DNA from: Blastomonas aquatica
Lineage (GTDB): Bacteria; Pseudomonadota; Alphaproteobacteria; Sphingomonadales; Sphingomonadaceae
Assembly: GCF_014639875.1 (NCBI RefSeq)
Contig: NZ_BMGD01000001.1
Span: 558,001 to 622,000, forward strand
DNA length: 64,000 bases
Direction: 5' to 3'
Shown piece after piece: positions 1 through 7,323 of this stretch (the first letter of the stretch is position 1; each line of letters begins with the position of its first letter). The notes under the pieces are model-generated. The model did not search any database. It had not been told where the DNA came from and saw only the letters and a list, made by a program, of their open reading frames with translations. The position numbers were made by a program, and so were the translations under genes.

Positions 1-759
1 GCAGGCGGTGACCAGAACATGGGACAGGTGATCGCGCGGGCCTTGGCCAGCGCGGGCGCCAAGGTCATCGTCTCGGGCCGCAAGCGCGAACCGCTCGAGG
101 CGCTGGCGTCCGATATCGGCGGCGAGGCGGTGACCTGCGACCTGACCAGCCGCGCAGACGTCGATGCGCTGTTCGATGGCGTCGCCGCGCGTCATGGCCG
201 CGTCGACATCGCGATCAACGCCACCGGATGGGGGCTGATGAAGCCCTGGGCCGATGTCAGCGACGACGATCTTGCCCAGATGGTCGCGCTGCAGTTCACC
301 GGGGTGCACCATATGCTGGGCGCATGCCTGCGCACGATGACGGGCGGCGGATCGGTGATCCAGATCTCGTCGGCGACGACGCAGGCGATGATCTTCGACC
401 ATGCCGCCTATATCGGCACCAAGGCGGGGTCCGAGGCGCTGATCCGCTGCTTTGCCAACCAGTACGGGCCGCAGGGCATCCGCGCCAATGTCGTCTCGCC
501 GGGCCTGACCGCAACCCCGATGGCCGCGAGCGCGGTCGCCATGCCCGGGCTCGAGGCCGCATTCGCCAAGGAATACCCGCTGGGCCGGATCGGCACGGCA
601 GACGATATCGCGCACACCGTGCTGTGGCTGTGCGACGATCGCACCTTCGTCACCGGGCAGAACATCCACGCCAATGGCGGGCTGACGCTGCGCCGCAATC
701 CGCGTCCGGAAGAGATCGCAGCCTCAGTGGGCGCCGCGATGGCCGCGCAGAGCCAGTGA
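1..759 (+). CDS. SDR family oxidoreductase (5' end outside window)
   Basis: Probable NAD(P)-dependent short-chain dehydrogenase/reductase; substrate unknown. The frame is open from base 1 and already begins inside the cofactor loop (GGDQNMGQ, a TGxxxGxG-type motif), so only the first few residues are missing and the ATG at 19 is internal. It continues with a VIVSGRK segment typical of cofactor selection, an N-A-T-G-like stretch, the catalytic Ser region (QISSATT) and a Y-x-x-x-K (YIGTK) active site, then the usual C-terminal sequence near VTGQNIHANGG. The TIM-barrel gene starts 7 bases after the stop, which suggests an operon and perhaps a shared small-molecule pathway. Confidence 0.85.
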   Translation, partial: AGGDQNMGQVIARALASAGAKVIVSGRKREPLEALASDIGGEAVTCDLTSRADVDALFDGVAARHGRVDIAINATGWGLMKPWADVSDDDLAQMVALQFTGVHHMLGACLRTMTGGGSVIQISSATTQAMIFDHAAYIGTKAGSEALIRCFANQYGPQGIRANVVSPGLTATPMAASAVAMPGLEAAFAKEYPLGRIGTADDIAHTVLWLCDDRTFVTGQNIHANGGLTLRRNPRPEEIAASVGAAMAAQSQ

Positions 760-766
760 CACCAGA

Positions 767-1564
767 ATGAGCGGCCACCTGCTCTCGCTGGCGTCTGGCG
801 TATTGCCCGAATTCCCGCCCGAGCAGACGGTAGCGGCAGCGATCGCCGCTGGGTGGCCTGCGGTCGGCCTCTGGGTCGAACCTGCGACCTGGACCGCCGC
901 GACGGCTTCCGAGGTGCGCAGCCGCACCCGCGATGCCGGGATCGTCGTGCTCGATGTCGAGGTGGTGTGGCTGAAGCCCGGCGCGGACGATCCCGATCAC
1001 TTGCGCATCATCGACGCGGGCGCGGCGATCGGCGCGCGCAATGTGCTGGTGGTGAGCTCCGACCCCGATCCGCAGTCGACCGCCGACAAATTGCGCCGCC
1101 TCACCGAGCACGCTGCCGAGCGCGGCATGCGCGTCTGCCTGGAGTTCGCCGCGTTCACCGAGGTCAAGTCGCTCGCCGCCGCGCTCGACATTCTGGAGCG
1201 CAGCCATCCCGACACCGGGCTGCTGATCGACCCGCTCCATTTTGCGCGCACCGGCGCGAGCCCTAAGATGCTGCGCGGCATCGATCCGCACCGGCTGCCC
1301 TATGCGCAATTCTGCGACGCGCCCGCCAGCGGCCCCTCGCCGCAGGATGTTCCAGCCATCATCCACGAGGCGCTCGATCTGAGGCTCGATGTCGGCGCAG
1401 GTGGACTGCGGTTACGCGATCTGATCGGCGCGCTTCCCGCGAGCATTCCACTCAGCATCGAATTGCGATCCAAGGCGCTGCGAGACGCGTTCCCCGATGC
1501 GACAAAGCGGGCCGCTGCGCTGCTGGACGCAACCCGTAGCGGCATGGCGGCGCTCGTGCGCTGA
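767..1564 (+). CDS. Sugar phosphate isomerase/epimerase-like TIM barrel protein
   Basis: A 265-residue protein of the xylose-isomerase-like TIM-barrel superfamily. Visible features are an N-terminal AAAIAAGWPAVGLW strand-helix unit, an acidic LEFAAFTEV strand near the middle, and L-I-D-P-L-H-F, a metal-ligand-bearing strand common in this family. Members act as epimerases, isomerases or dehydratases on sugars and polyols. The substrate cannot be read from the sequence. It lies immediately downstream of the SDR gene, a pairing often seen in catabolic or secondary-metabolite operons, so the two may act on the same compound. About 120 bases without a gene separate it from crtI. Confidence 0.7.
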   Translation: MSGHLLSLASGVLPEFPPEQTVAAAIAAGWPAVGLWVEPATWTAATASEVRSRTRDAGIVVLDVEVVWLKPGADDPDHLRIIDAGAAIGARNVLVVSSDPDPQSTADKLRRLTEHAAERGMRVCLEFAAFTEVKSLAAALDILERSHPDTGLLIDPLHFARTGASPKMLRGIDPHRLPYAQFCDAPASGPSPQDVPAIIHEALDLRLDVGAGGLRLRDLIGALPASIPLSIELRSKALRDAFPDATKRAAALLDATRSGMAALVR

Positions 1565-1688
1565 TCGCTGCCGCTACGAGACTAGATGCCCGAAATTCTG
1601 CGCATCTGCTGGCACATTGCAAACGTAACGCTATAGTGCTGCACAATCTGCCCGCGCATTCGGGTCGCAACCAGGGGCCAATTATCAC

Positions 1689-3167
1689 GTGAAGAAAGCT
1701 GCTGTCATCGGGTCGGGATTCGGCGGGCTGGCGCTTGCCATCCGTCTGCAATCTGCCGGAATCGCCACCACCATCATCGAAGGCCGCGACAAACCGGGCG
1801 GCCGTGCCTATTTCTGGGAAAAGGACGGGTTCACGTTTGACGCGGGGCCAACCGTGATCACCGATCCGCCATGCCTTGAGGAACTGTGGGCGCTTTCGGG
1901 CCACCACATCAGCGAGGACGTAGAGCTGATGCCGGTGATGCCGTTCTATCGGCTCAACTGGCCCGACGGCACCAATTTCGATTATTCGAACGACGAGGCC
2001 GGGCTTCGCGCCGAGATCGAGAAACTCAACCCCGCCGATGTCGCAGGTTATGACAAGTTCCTGACCTATAGTGCAGGCGTGCATGACGAGGGCTATCTCA
2101 AGCTCGGCCACAAGGCGTTTCTCGATTTCGCGAGCATGATCAAGGCGGCGCCCGCGCTGATGAAGTATCAGGCCTGGCGCTCGGTCTATTCGATCGTCTC
2201 GTCGTTCGTGCAGAACGAGAAATTGCGCGAAGCCTTGAGCTTCCACACGCTGCTGGTCGGCGGCAACCCCATGAAGACCAGCTCGATCTATGCCCTCATC
2301 CACAAGCTCGAGAAAGACGGCGGTGTCTGGTTCGCGCGAGGCGGCACCAACAAGCTGATCGCCGGGATGGTCACGCATTTCGAGCGGATCGGCGGCACGA
2401 TGCGGATGAACGATCCGGTCACCGAGATCGAGACGATGGGCGACAAGGTCACCGGCGTGGTCACCAAGAGCGGCTGGCGCGACAGTTTCGATGCTGTCGC
2501 GAGCAACGCCGATATCGTTCACAGCTATCGCGACCTGCTGGGCAAGTCGGGTCGCGGCAAGCGCGCGGCGGCGAGCCTCAAGAAGAAGAAGTTCTCGCCC
2601 TCGCTGTTTGTGGCGCACTTCGGAATCAAGGGCGACTGGCCCGGCATTCCGCACCACATGATCCTGTTCGGCCCGCGCTACAAAGGCCTGCTCGACGATA
2701 TCTATGACCATGGCGTGCTGTCGAAGGACTTCTCGCTGTACCTGCACCACCCGACCGTCACCGACCCCAGCATGGCGCCTCCGGGGCACAGCACCTTCTA
2801 TGTGCTCTCGCCGGTGCCGCATCAGGGCAAGCTGCCGATCGACTGGAAGGAAATGGGCCCGATCTACGAAAAGCGGATCCTCGACGAGATCGGCCACCGG
2901 CTGATCCCCGACATCCATGAGCGGATCGTCACCAGCTTCCATTACACGCCGCAGGATTTCTCGAACGACCTGAACGCGCATCTGGGAAGCGCGTTCAGCC
3001 TCGAGCCGCTGCTGACGCAGAGCGCCTTCTTCCGCACGCACAACCGCGATGATGCTATTCCGAACATGTACTTCGTGGGCGCGGGCACGCACCCGGGCGC
3101 GGGCATCCCCGGCGTGGTCGGAAGCGCCAAGGCGACCGCCGCGCTGATGCTCGAGGATATGCTTTAA
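1689..3167 (+). CDS. crtI: Phytoene desaturase (carotenoid pathway)
   Basis: A 492-residue CrtI-type FAD-dependent desaturase that converts phytoene to lycopene-type polyenes at the membrane. The start is GTG at 1689, immediately before the dinucleotide-binding motif (AAVIGSGFGGLALA); an AGGGG lies somewhat far upstream. Also visible are GRDKPGGRAYF and DAGPTVITDP near the N terminus and the C-terminal signature VGAGTHPGAGIPGVVGSA, both characteristic of bacterial CrtI. Length is normal. crtB lies 1.4 kb downstream on the same strand, separated by two small unrelated genes. The product feeds beta-carotene-type pigments, and through Blh (41077) retinal for the rhodopsin. Confidence 0.95.
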   Translation: MKKAAVIGSGFGGLALAIRLQSAGIATTIIEGRDKPGGRAYFWEKDGFTFDAGPTVITDPPCLEELWALSGHHISEDVELMPVMPFYRLNWPDGTNFDYSNDEAGLRAEIEKLNPADVAGYDKFLTYSAGVHDEGYLKLGHKAFLDFASMIKAAPALMKYQAWRSVYSIVSSFVQNEKLREALSFHTLLVGGNPMKTSSIYALIHKLEKDGGVWFARGGTNKLIAGMVTHFERIGGTMRMNDPVTEIETMGDKVTGVVTKSGWRDSFDAVASNADIVHSYRDLLGKSGRGKRAAASLKKKKFSPSLFVAHFGIKGDWPGIPHHMILFGPRYKGLLDDIYDHGVLSKDFSLYLHHPTVTDPSMAPPGHSTFYVLSPVPHQGKLPIDWKEMGPIYEKRILDEIGHRLIPDIHERIVTSFHYTPQDFSNDLNAHLGSAFSLEPLLTQSAFFRTHNRDDAIPNMYFVGAGTHPGAGIPGVVGSAKATAALMLEDML

Positions 3168-3173
3168 CGTCAA

Positions 3174-3331
3174 TCCTCCCCGAGCTTATCTCGGGGAGGG
3201 GAACCGCCGACCGCAGGTCGGTGGTGGAGGGGAAGCGGTGTTGCGCTTCGCCTCCAATCATGCACTATCCCGCTTCCCCTCCACCACCCGCTGCGCGGGC
3301 GGTCCCCCTCCCCCAGCAAGCTGGGGGAGGA
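3174..3331. repeat. GC-rich palindromic intergenic repeat (type A, long form)
   Basis: A composite inverted repeat. A short palindrome around CCTCCCCGAGC/GCTCGGGGAGG-like sequence is followed by GGTCGGTGGTGGAGGGG, a spacer, and a complementary right half ending CCCCCAGCAAGCTGGGGGAGGA. The same element recurs in short form at 3742-3820 and in long form at 56109-56269. It sits between crtI and the GFA gene and reaches almost to the latter's start region. Confidence 0.85.
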
Positions 3332-3355
3332 TTTAGGTTAGCAGGAGCAACCATC

Positions 3356-3730
3356 ATGCACACCGGATCCTGCCTGTGCGGCGCGATAACCTTTACTGTC
3401 TCAGCCCCGCTCAAGGCCCCCGATGCATGCCATTGCGGCCAGTGTCGCAAGCAGTCGGGGCATTACTGGGCCTCAACCGACGTCAGACGCAGCGATCTTG
3501 CGATTGAAGGCGAGGCACATATCCGCTGGTATCAATCGAGCCCCAAGGTACGCCGCGGTTTTTGCGACACCTGCGGCAGCTGCCTGTTCTGGGACCCGCC
3601 GCACCGCGACACCACTGCGATTGCGATGGGCGCGTTCGACCAGCCGACCGATACCCATCTGCACGTCCATATCTTCACCGCCGACAAGGGCGATTATTAC
3701 GATATCGCCGACGGCCTGCCGCAGGAGTAA
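3356..3730 (+). CDS. GFA family (Mss4-like fold) zinc-binding protein
   Basis: A 124-residue protein of the glutathione-dependent formaldehyde-activating (GFA/CENP-V) family. I chose ATG 3356 because the open frame upstream runs through the type A repeat and because GCAGGAG lies just before it. Zinc-ligand cysteines are plain: C-L-C-G near residue 6, C-H-C-G-Q-C-R-K near residue 24 and C-D-T-C-G-S near residue 64. Most members bind structural zinc and have no proven enzymatic role, so activity on S-hydroxymethylglutathione is not implied. It lies between crtI and the LOG gene, bracketed by type A repeats. Confidence 0.85.
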   Translation: MHTGSCLCGAITFTVSAPLKAPDACHCGQCRKQSGHYWASTDVRRSDLAIEGEAHIRWYQSSPKVRRGFCDTCGSCLFWDPPHRDTTAIAMGAFDQPTDTHLHVHIFTADKGDYYDIADGLPQE

Positions 3731-3741
3731 TGCTACTCAGA

Positions 3742-3820
3742 TCCTCCCCCAGCTTGCTGGGGGAGGGGGACCGCCAGCGCAGCGAATGGTCCCCCTCCCC
3801 GAGACAAGCTCGGGGAGGAT
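3742..3820. repeat. GC-rich palindromic intergenic repeat (type A, short form)
   Basis: TCCTCCCCCAGCTTGCTGGG opens a palindromic left arm and CCCCGAGACAAGCTCGGGG forms the right arm. The centre (GGGACCGCC...GGTCCCC) matches the ends of the long forms at 3174 and 56109, so this is probably an internal-deletion derivative. It fills the gap between the GFA and LOG genes. Confidence 0.8.
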
Positions 3821-3886
3821 TTAACGGTCTTGCCCCCGCCTGTAATTCCGGCGATGGACCGGACACCCCACAAAGCAGGAATCACC

Positions 3887-4480
3887 ATGACAGCCCCCTT
3901 CAAGCGCATCGCCATCTATTGCGGCTCTGCCACGCCGTCTGACCCCGTCTATATCGAAAACGCCCGGATGGTCGGCGCGACGCTCGCCGGACGCGGGATT
4001 GGCGTCGTCTATGGCGGCGGTCGGCTGGGGCTGATGGGTGCGGTTGCGGATGCCGCGCTGGAGGCCGGCGGCGAGGTCATCGGCATCATCCCCGAGGCGC
4101 TGGTGCGCCCCGAAGTCGCGCATGAAGGCTGCACCGAGCTTCACATCGTCCCCGGAATGCACGCGCGCAAGCAGCTGTTCACCGACCTTGCCGATGGTTT
4201 CGTCGTGCTTCCTGGCGGAGTCGGGACGATGGACGAATTGTGGGAGGCAATCAGCTGGTCGCAATTGGGCTATCACACCGACCCGGTCGGCCTGCTCAAC
4301 ATCAACGGTTTCTACGACGAGCTGATCGCGTTCAACCGCCACATGATCGAGGTCGGATTCATCCGCCCGCAACATGCCGACATCCTGATCGTCGACGAGA
4401 CACTCGACGGGCTGCTCGCCAAGATGGAGGCGTATCAACCGCATCGGACGATCTTTGCGATGACGGCGGATGATCTTTGA
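3887..4480 (+). CDS. LOG family protein (TIGR00730, nucleoside 5'-monophosphate phosphoribohydrolase-like)
   Basis: A 197-residue Rossmann-fold protein of the LOG/lysine-decarboxylase-like family, whose characterised members release the base from nucleoside monophosphates such as cytokinin ribotides. ATG 3887 follows GCAGGA and gives the normal N terminus (IAIYCGSA). The family signature PGGVGTMDELWE is present near residues 107-118, with the conserved Arg-Lys pair in HARKQLF before it. Length is typical. It lies between the GFA gene and crtB. Nothing links it to carotenoid synthesis other than position, and many bacteria carry it as a housekeeping nucleotide hydrolase. Confidence 0.88.
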   Translation: MTAPFKRIAIYCGSATPSDPVYIENARMVGATLAGRGIGVVYGGGRLGLMGAVADAALEAGGEVIGIIPEALVRPEVAHEGCTELHIVPGMHARKQLFTDLADGFVVLPGGVGTMDELWEAISWSQLGYHTDPVGLLNINGFYDELIAFNRHMIEVGFIRPQHADILIVDETLDGLLAKMEAYQPHRTIFAMTADDL

Positions 4481-4502
4481 TTGAGCCTGACACAGAATGT
4501 GG

Positions 4503-4575
4503 TTTTCAGGCGAAAGCCGGAATCCAGGGCGGTGTCGTACAACCTCTCTCTGGACTCCGGCGTTCGCCGGAGAAC
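4503..4575. repeat. Inverted repeat (type B inner module)
   Basis: Arms TTTTCAGGCGAAAGCCGGAA and CTCCGGCGTTCGCCGGAGAA flank a variable centre. Related modules occur at 13273-13352, 29372-29449, 30223-30300 and 43491-43567. It lies directly upstream of crtB and creates a spurious N-terminal extension of that frame. Confidence 0.8.
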
Positions 4576-4598
4576 AAGTAAGGCCGGAATCGACCGTC

Positions 4599-5537
4599 AT
4601 GGATAGACCCGCCCTTGTTGCCTATGCCCGTGACTCGATCGCACGCGGCTCCAAGTCCTTCGCTCTGGCATCCAAGCTGTTCGATGCGCAGACCCGCGAG
4701 CGGGCCTGGCTGCTCTATGCCTGGTGCCGCAAGTGCGACGACCTCGCCGACGGGCAGGACATGGGCCACGGCATGAGCGCGGTCACCGACGCGCATGCCC
4801 GTGTCGCCTATATCCGCGCGCAGACCCAGGCGGCGCTCGCGGGCGAGCCGACCGACGATCCGGCATTTGCCGCGCTCGCCCTCGTCGCTGCCGAATGCCG
4901 CCTGCCGCACGGCTATATCTTCGATGTCATCGATGGCTTCGATCTGGATGCCGAAGAATGGCGCCCCCGGCACGAGCGCGATCTGTACCAGTATTGCTAT
5001 CATGTCGCCGGCGCCGTCGGCCTGCTGATGGCGATCGTAATGGGGGTCGATCCACACGACGACGAGACGCTCGATCGTGCCTGCGATCTGGGGCTGGCGT
5101 TCCAGCTCGCCAACATCGCGCGCGACCTTTCCGAAGATGATTCGGTGGGCCGCTGCTATCTGCCGACGGAATGGCTCGCCGAGATGGACGTGCCGCCGGG
5201 TCAGCACATGAAACCGTGGCTGAGATCGCAACTGGTACCGCTGGCGGCGCGATTGGCCGACCGGTCCGAAGCGCATGAGGCATCGGCGCGGGTCGGGGCG
5301 GAAAAGCTGCCGTTTCGCGCGCGCTGGGCAGTGCTCGCGGCGGCCGGAATCTATGGCGATATCGCGCGCGAGGTGCGCAAACGCGGTGCCGGCGCATGGG
5401 ACCACCGGGTCATCACGACGCGCGGGCAGAAGATGGGGTGGCTGGCGAAAAGCGCGTGGCAGGCGGCGCGGCATCCCGATCCGGTCAGCCGCGAAGGTTT
5501 GTGGACCCGTCCGCGCAAGGCGCGCCCGGCCGGCTAG
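4599..5537 (+). CDS. crtB: Phytoene synthase
   Basis: A 312-residue squalene/phytoene synthase family enzyme, head-to-head condensing two geranylgeranyl diphosphates into phytoene, the first committed carotenoid step. ATG 4599 was chosen because the frame upstream lies in repeat sequence. Both Asp-rich substrate/Mg sites are visible: YAWCRKCDDLADGQD near residues 39-53 and FQLANIARDLSED near residues 168-180, followed by GRCYLP. Length is normal. It works directly before CrtI (1689). The geranylgeranyl diphosphate synthase and lycopene cyclase genes are not in the window. Confidence 0.95.
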   Translation: MDRPALVAYARDSIARGSKSFALASKLFDAQTRERAWLLYAWCRKCDDLADGQDMGHGMSAVTDAHARVAYIRAQTQAALAGEPTDDPAFAALALVAAECRLPHGYIFDVIDGFDLDAEEWRPRHERDLYQYCYHVAGAVGLLMAIVMGVDPHDDETLDRACDLGLAFQLANIARDLSEDDSVGRCYLPTEWLAEMDVPPGQHMKPWLRSQLVPLAARLADRSEAHEASARVGAEKLPFRARWAVLAAAGIYGDIAREVRKRGAGAWDHRVITTRGQKMGWLAKSAWQAARHPDPVSREGLWTRPRKARPAG

Positions 5538-5540
5538 CCA

Positions 5541-5975
5541 TCAGGCTGCGCGCATGGCCTCGGTCTGGGCGGCCAAGGGATAAACCTCGCGGTGCTCGCG
5601 CGCGATCCGTTCGGCCAGCGCCTTGAACACGGCAGTCGATTCGCTGCGGAACCGGGCCTGCTCGGCCAGCAGCACATCGGCGCTCTTCCATGCATCGGCG
5701 AAGTCGAGGTAGGTGTCTGCCAGCCCGCCCATTTCCTGCCAGTAGCGCTCCCCGATCTCGGCCGTGCGCGGGTTTCGCGAATTGCGCAGCGCGGGGTAGA
5801 GAATCTCGTCTTCCAGCGCCAGATGGATGCGTAAAATCCCGGTCAGACGCGCGAGCATCAAAGTGATCTCGACCGCGCAGGGGCGATCGGCGATGTGGAT
5901 GGAGCGGGCCTGGATGTCTTGCACGATCGCAAGACAGGCCTCGTGCTGGGATTGCAGTTGAGCGATGCGCCACAT
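5541..5975 (-). CDS. Hemerythrin HHE domain-like protein
   Basis: About 144 residues, mainly helical, with spaced metal-ligand candidates of a hemerythrin-like bundle: Q-H-E near residue 11, a RIHLALEDEILYP segment carrying the H-x-x-x-E pattern, and a C-terminal EHREVYPLA. Such proteins bind a di-iron centre and act in oxygen, NO or iron handling. ATG 5975 is preferred; a TTG at 5999 would add eight residues. It is convergent with crtB, with stop codons only a few bases apart, and divergent from the RND operon at 6138. Function in this organism is unknown. Confidence 0.75.
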   Translation of the reverse strand: MWRIAQLQSQHEACLAIVQDIQARSIHIADRPCAVEITLMLARLTGILRIHLALEDEILYPALRNSRNPRTAEIGERYWQEMGGLADTYLDFADAWKSADVLLAEQARFRSESTAVFKALAERIAREHREVYPLAAQTEAMRAA

Positions 5976-6137
5976 GATGCGGTTTATTCCCAAAGGCAAC
6001 TCGAAGTGAGTGCATCATAGGACATTGACGATTGTTGGTTAATAAGTTCCTAACCCGACTATCTGCTCCATGTGTTTCTTGCATTCACCCTCAGGATGGC
6101 GCTTGCCAGCCAAACTGGTTGCATATAGAAACTCAAT

Positions 6138-7289
6138 ATGGGTTTATTTTCCAGTCGCGATTTCAGACCTGCGTTCGGTGCCTTGCTGGCATGCCTCGCA
6201 TTGGCACTCTCGGCGTGTTCTGATGGCGATGCCGCGCCCAAGAATGACGCGAGCGACAAAGTGTATCCGGTCACGATCGCGGTGGTTCAACCTGCGGCGA
6301 CATCCAAATTGATCAGCGCTGCCGGAACCGTGCGCTACCGCTATGAGACTCCCCTGGGGTTCACCTCTGCGGGCAAGATTGCCAGCATCCGATTTCAGGA
6401 GGGTGACCGGGTGGTGCCGGGCGCATTGATCGCAGCGCTTGATGCGACACAGGTCGATTCGGGGCTCGAGACCGCGCGCGCCGAACAGCAGCGCGCGCAG
6501 GCCGAACTCACCCGCTTTCAGCAGCTGTTTGAAAAAGGCTGGGTAACCCGCGCGCAGCTTGAGCGCAGCGAAGCCACGGCGCGGGCGGCCGGAGCACAGG
6601 TCAGCAACGCCGGCTTTGCCAGCGGCACATCGCGGATCACCGCGCCATCGGGCGGCATCATTCTCGCGCGCACTGCAGAGCCGGGCCAGGTCGTGGCCGC
6701 CGGCACCCAGGTCGTTGTGCTGGGTGAAAGCAGCGGCGGCATGGTGCTGCGCGCGCCGATGATCGATAGCGATATCAACAGCCTGCGCCCTGGAATGGCT
6801 GCGCTGGTCAAGCTGTCGGGTGTACCCGGGGGCCAGATCGAAGGCACGATCAGCGAGATCGATGCCCGCGCCAATCCGGTTTCGGGCGCGTTCGAGGTCA
6901 CCGTGGCGCTGCCCGCCAACCCGGCGCTGCGATCGGGCCAGATCGGGACGGTCGAGTTCCGCGTCGCTACAGCGCCCCAGGATACAGGGCTCGCGGTGCC
7001 CGCCAGCGCGGTGTTCAACGTCCGCGCCGATGAGGGCTTTGTCTATCTGCTCGACACCAAGGCCAACCCAAATGTCGTGAGGGTCCGTGCCCGCGCGGTG
7101 CAGATCGGCAAGGTTGATGATCGCCAGCTGGTCATCACTGGCGGGCTGAAGGCTGGAGACCGCATCGTGGCGACCGGGCTTGGCCTGCTGGTCGATGGCG
7201 CACGGGTAAAACCACTGGCGACGCGCCAGCCAAGCCGCACGCGCCAGACCGGTGGGCAGGCTCAGCCACCCGTCGCGCCCGTTCGGTGA
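6138..7289 (+). CDS. RND efflux periplasmic adaptor subunit (lipoprotein)
   Basis: A 383-residue HlyD/AcrA-type membrane fusion protein. It carries a lipoprotein signal with lipobox LSAC (Cys 27). Beyond it come a lipoyl-like half (GKIASIRFQEGDRVVPGALI), a coiled-coil hairpin rich in Ala/Glu/Gln/Arg (about residues 110-150), the second lipoyl half (GGIILARTAEPGQVVAAGTQ) and beta-barrel and membrane-proximal domains. It would link the inner-membrane pump encoded immediately downstream to an outer-membrane channel that is not encoded here. Only 34 bases separate it from the pump start. The substrate cannot be told. Confidence 0.92.
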   Translation: MGLFSSRDFRPAFGALLACLALALSACSDGDAAPKNDASDKVYPVTIAVVQPAATSKLISAAGTVRYRYETPLGFTSAGKIASIRFQEGDRVVPGALIAALDATQVDSGLETARAEQQRAQAELTRFQQLFEKGWVTRAQLERSEATARAAGAQVSNAGFASGTSRITAPSGGIILARTAEPGQVVAAGTQVVVLGESSGGMVLRAPMIDSDINSLRPGMAALVKLSGVPGGQIEGTISEIDARANPVSGAFEVTVALPANPALRSGQIGTVEFRVATAPQDTGLAVPASAVFNVRADEGFVYLLDTKANPNVVRVRARAVQIGKVDDRQLVITGGLKAGDRIVATGLGLLVDGARVKPLATRQPSRTRQTGGQAQPPVAPVR

Positions 7290-7323
7290 CGCCCCCGGTG
7301 TCAAACCTGGATCTGCGCCAGCC

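Noticed and set aside
1608-1623. CTGGCACATTGCAA upstream of crtI as a sigma-54 promoter
   Set aside because: GG and GC are only six bases apart instead of ten, so it cannot be a -24/-12 promoter.
1452-3173. 573-codon open frame opposite crtI
   Set aside because: Antisense artefact of a high-GC gene; CrtI motifs on the + strand are unequivocal.
3174-3820. Repeats around the GFA gene as a CRISPR array
   Set aside because: Only two palindromic copies of unequal length, no regular spacers and no cas genes.
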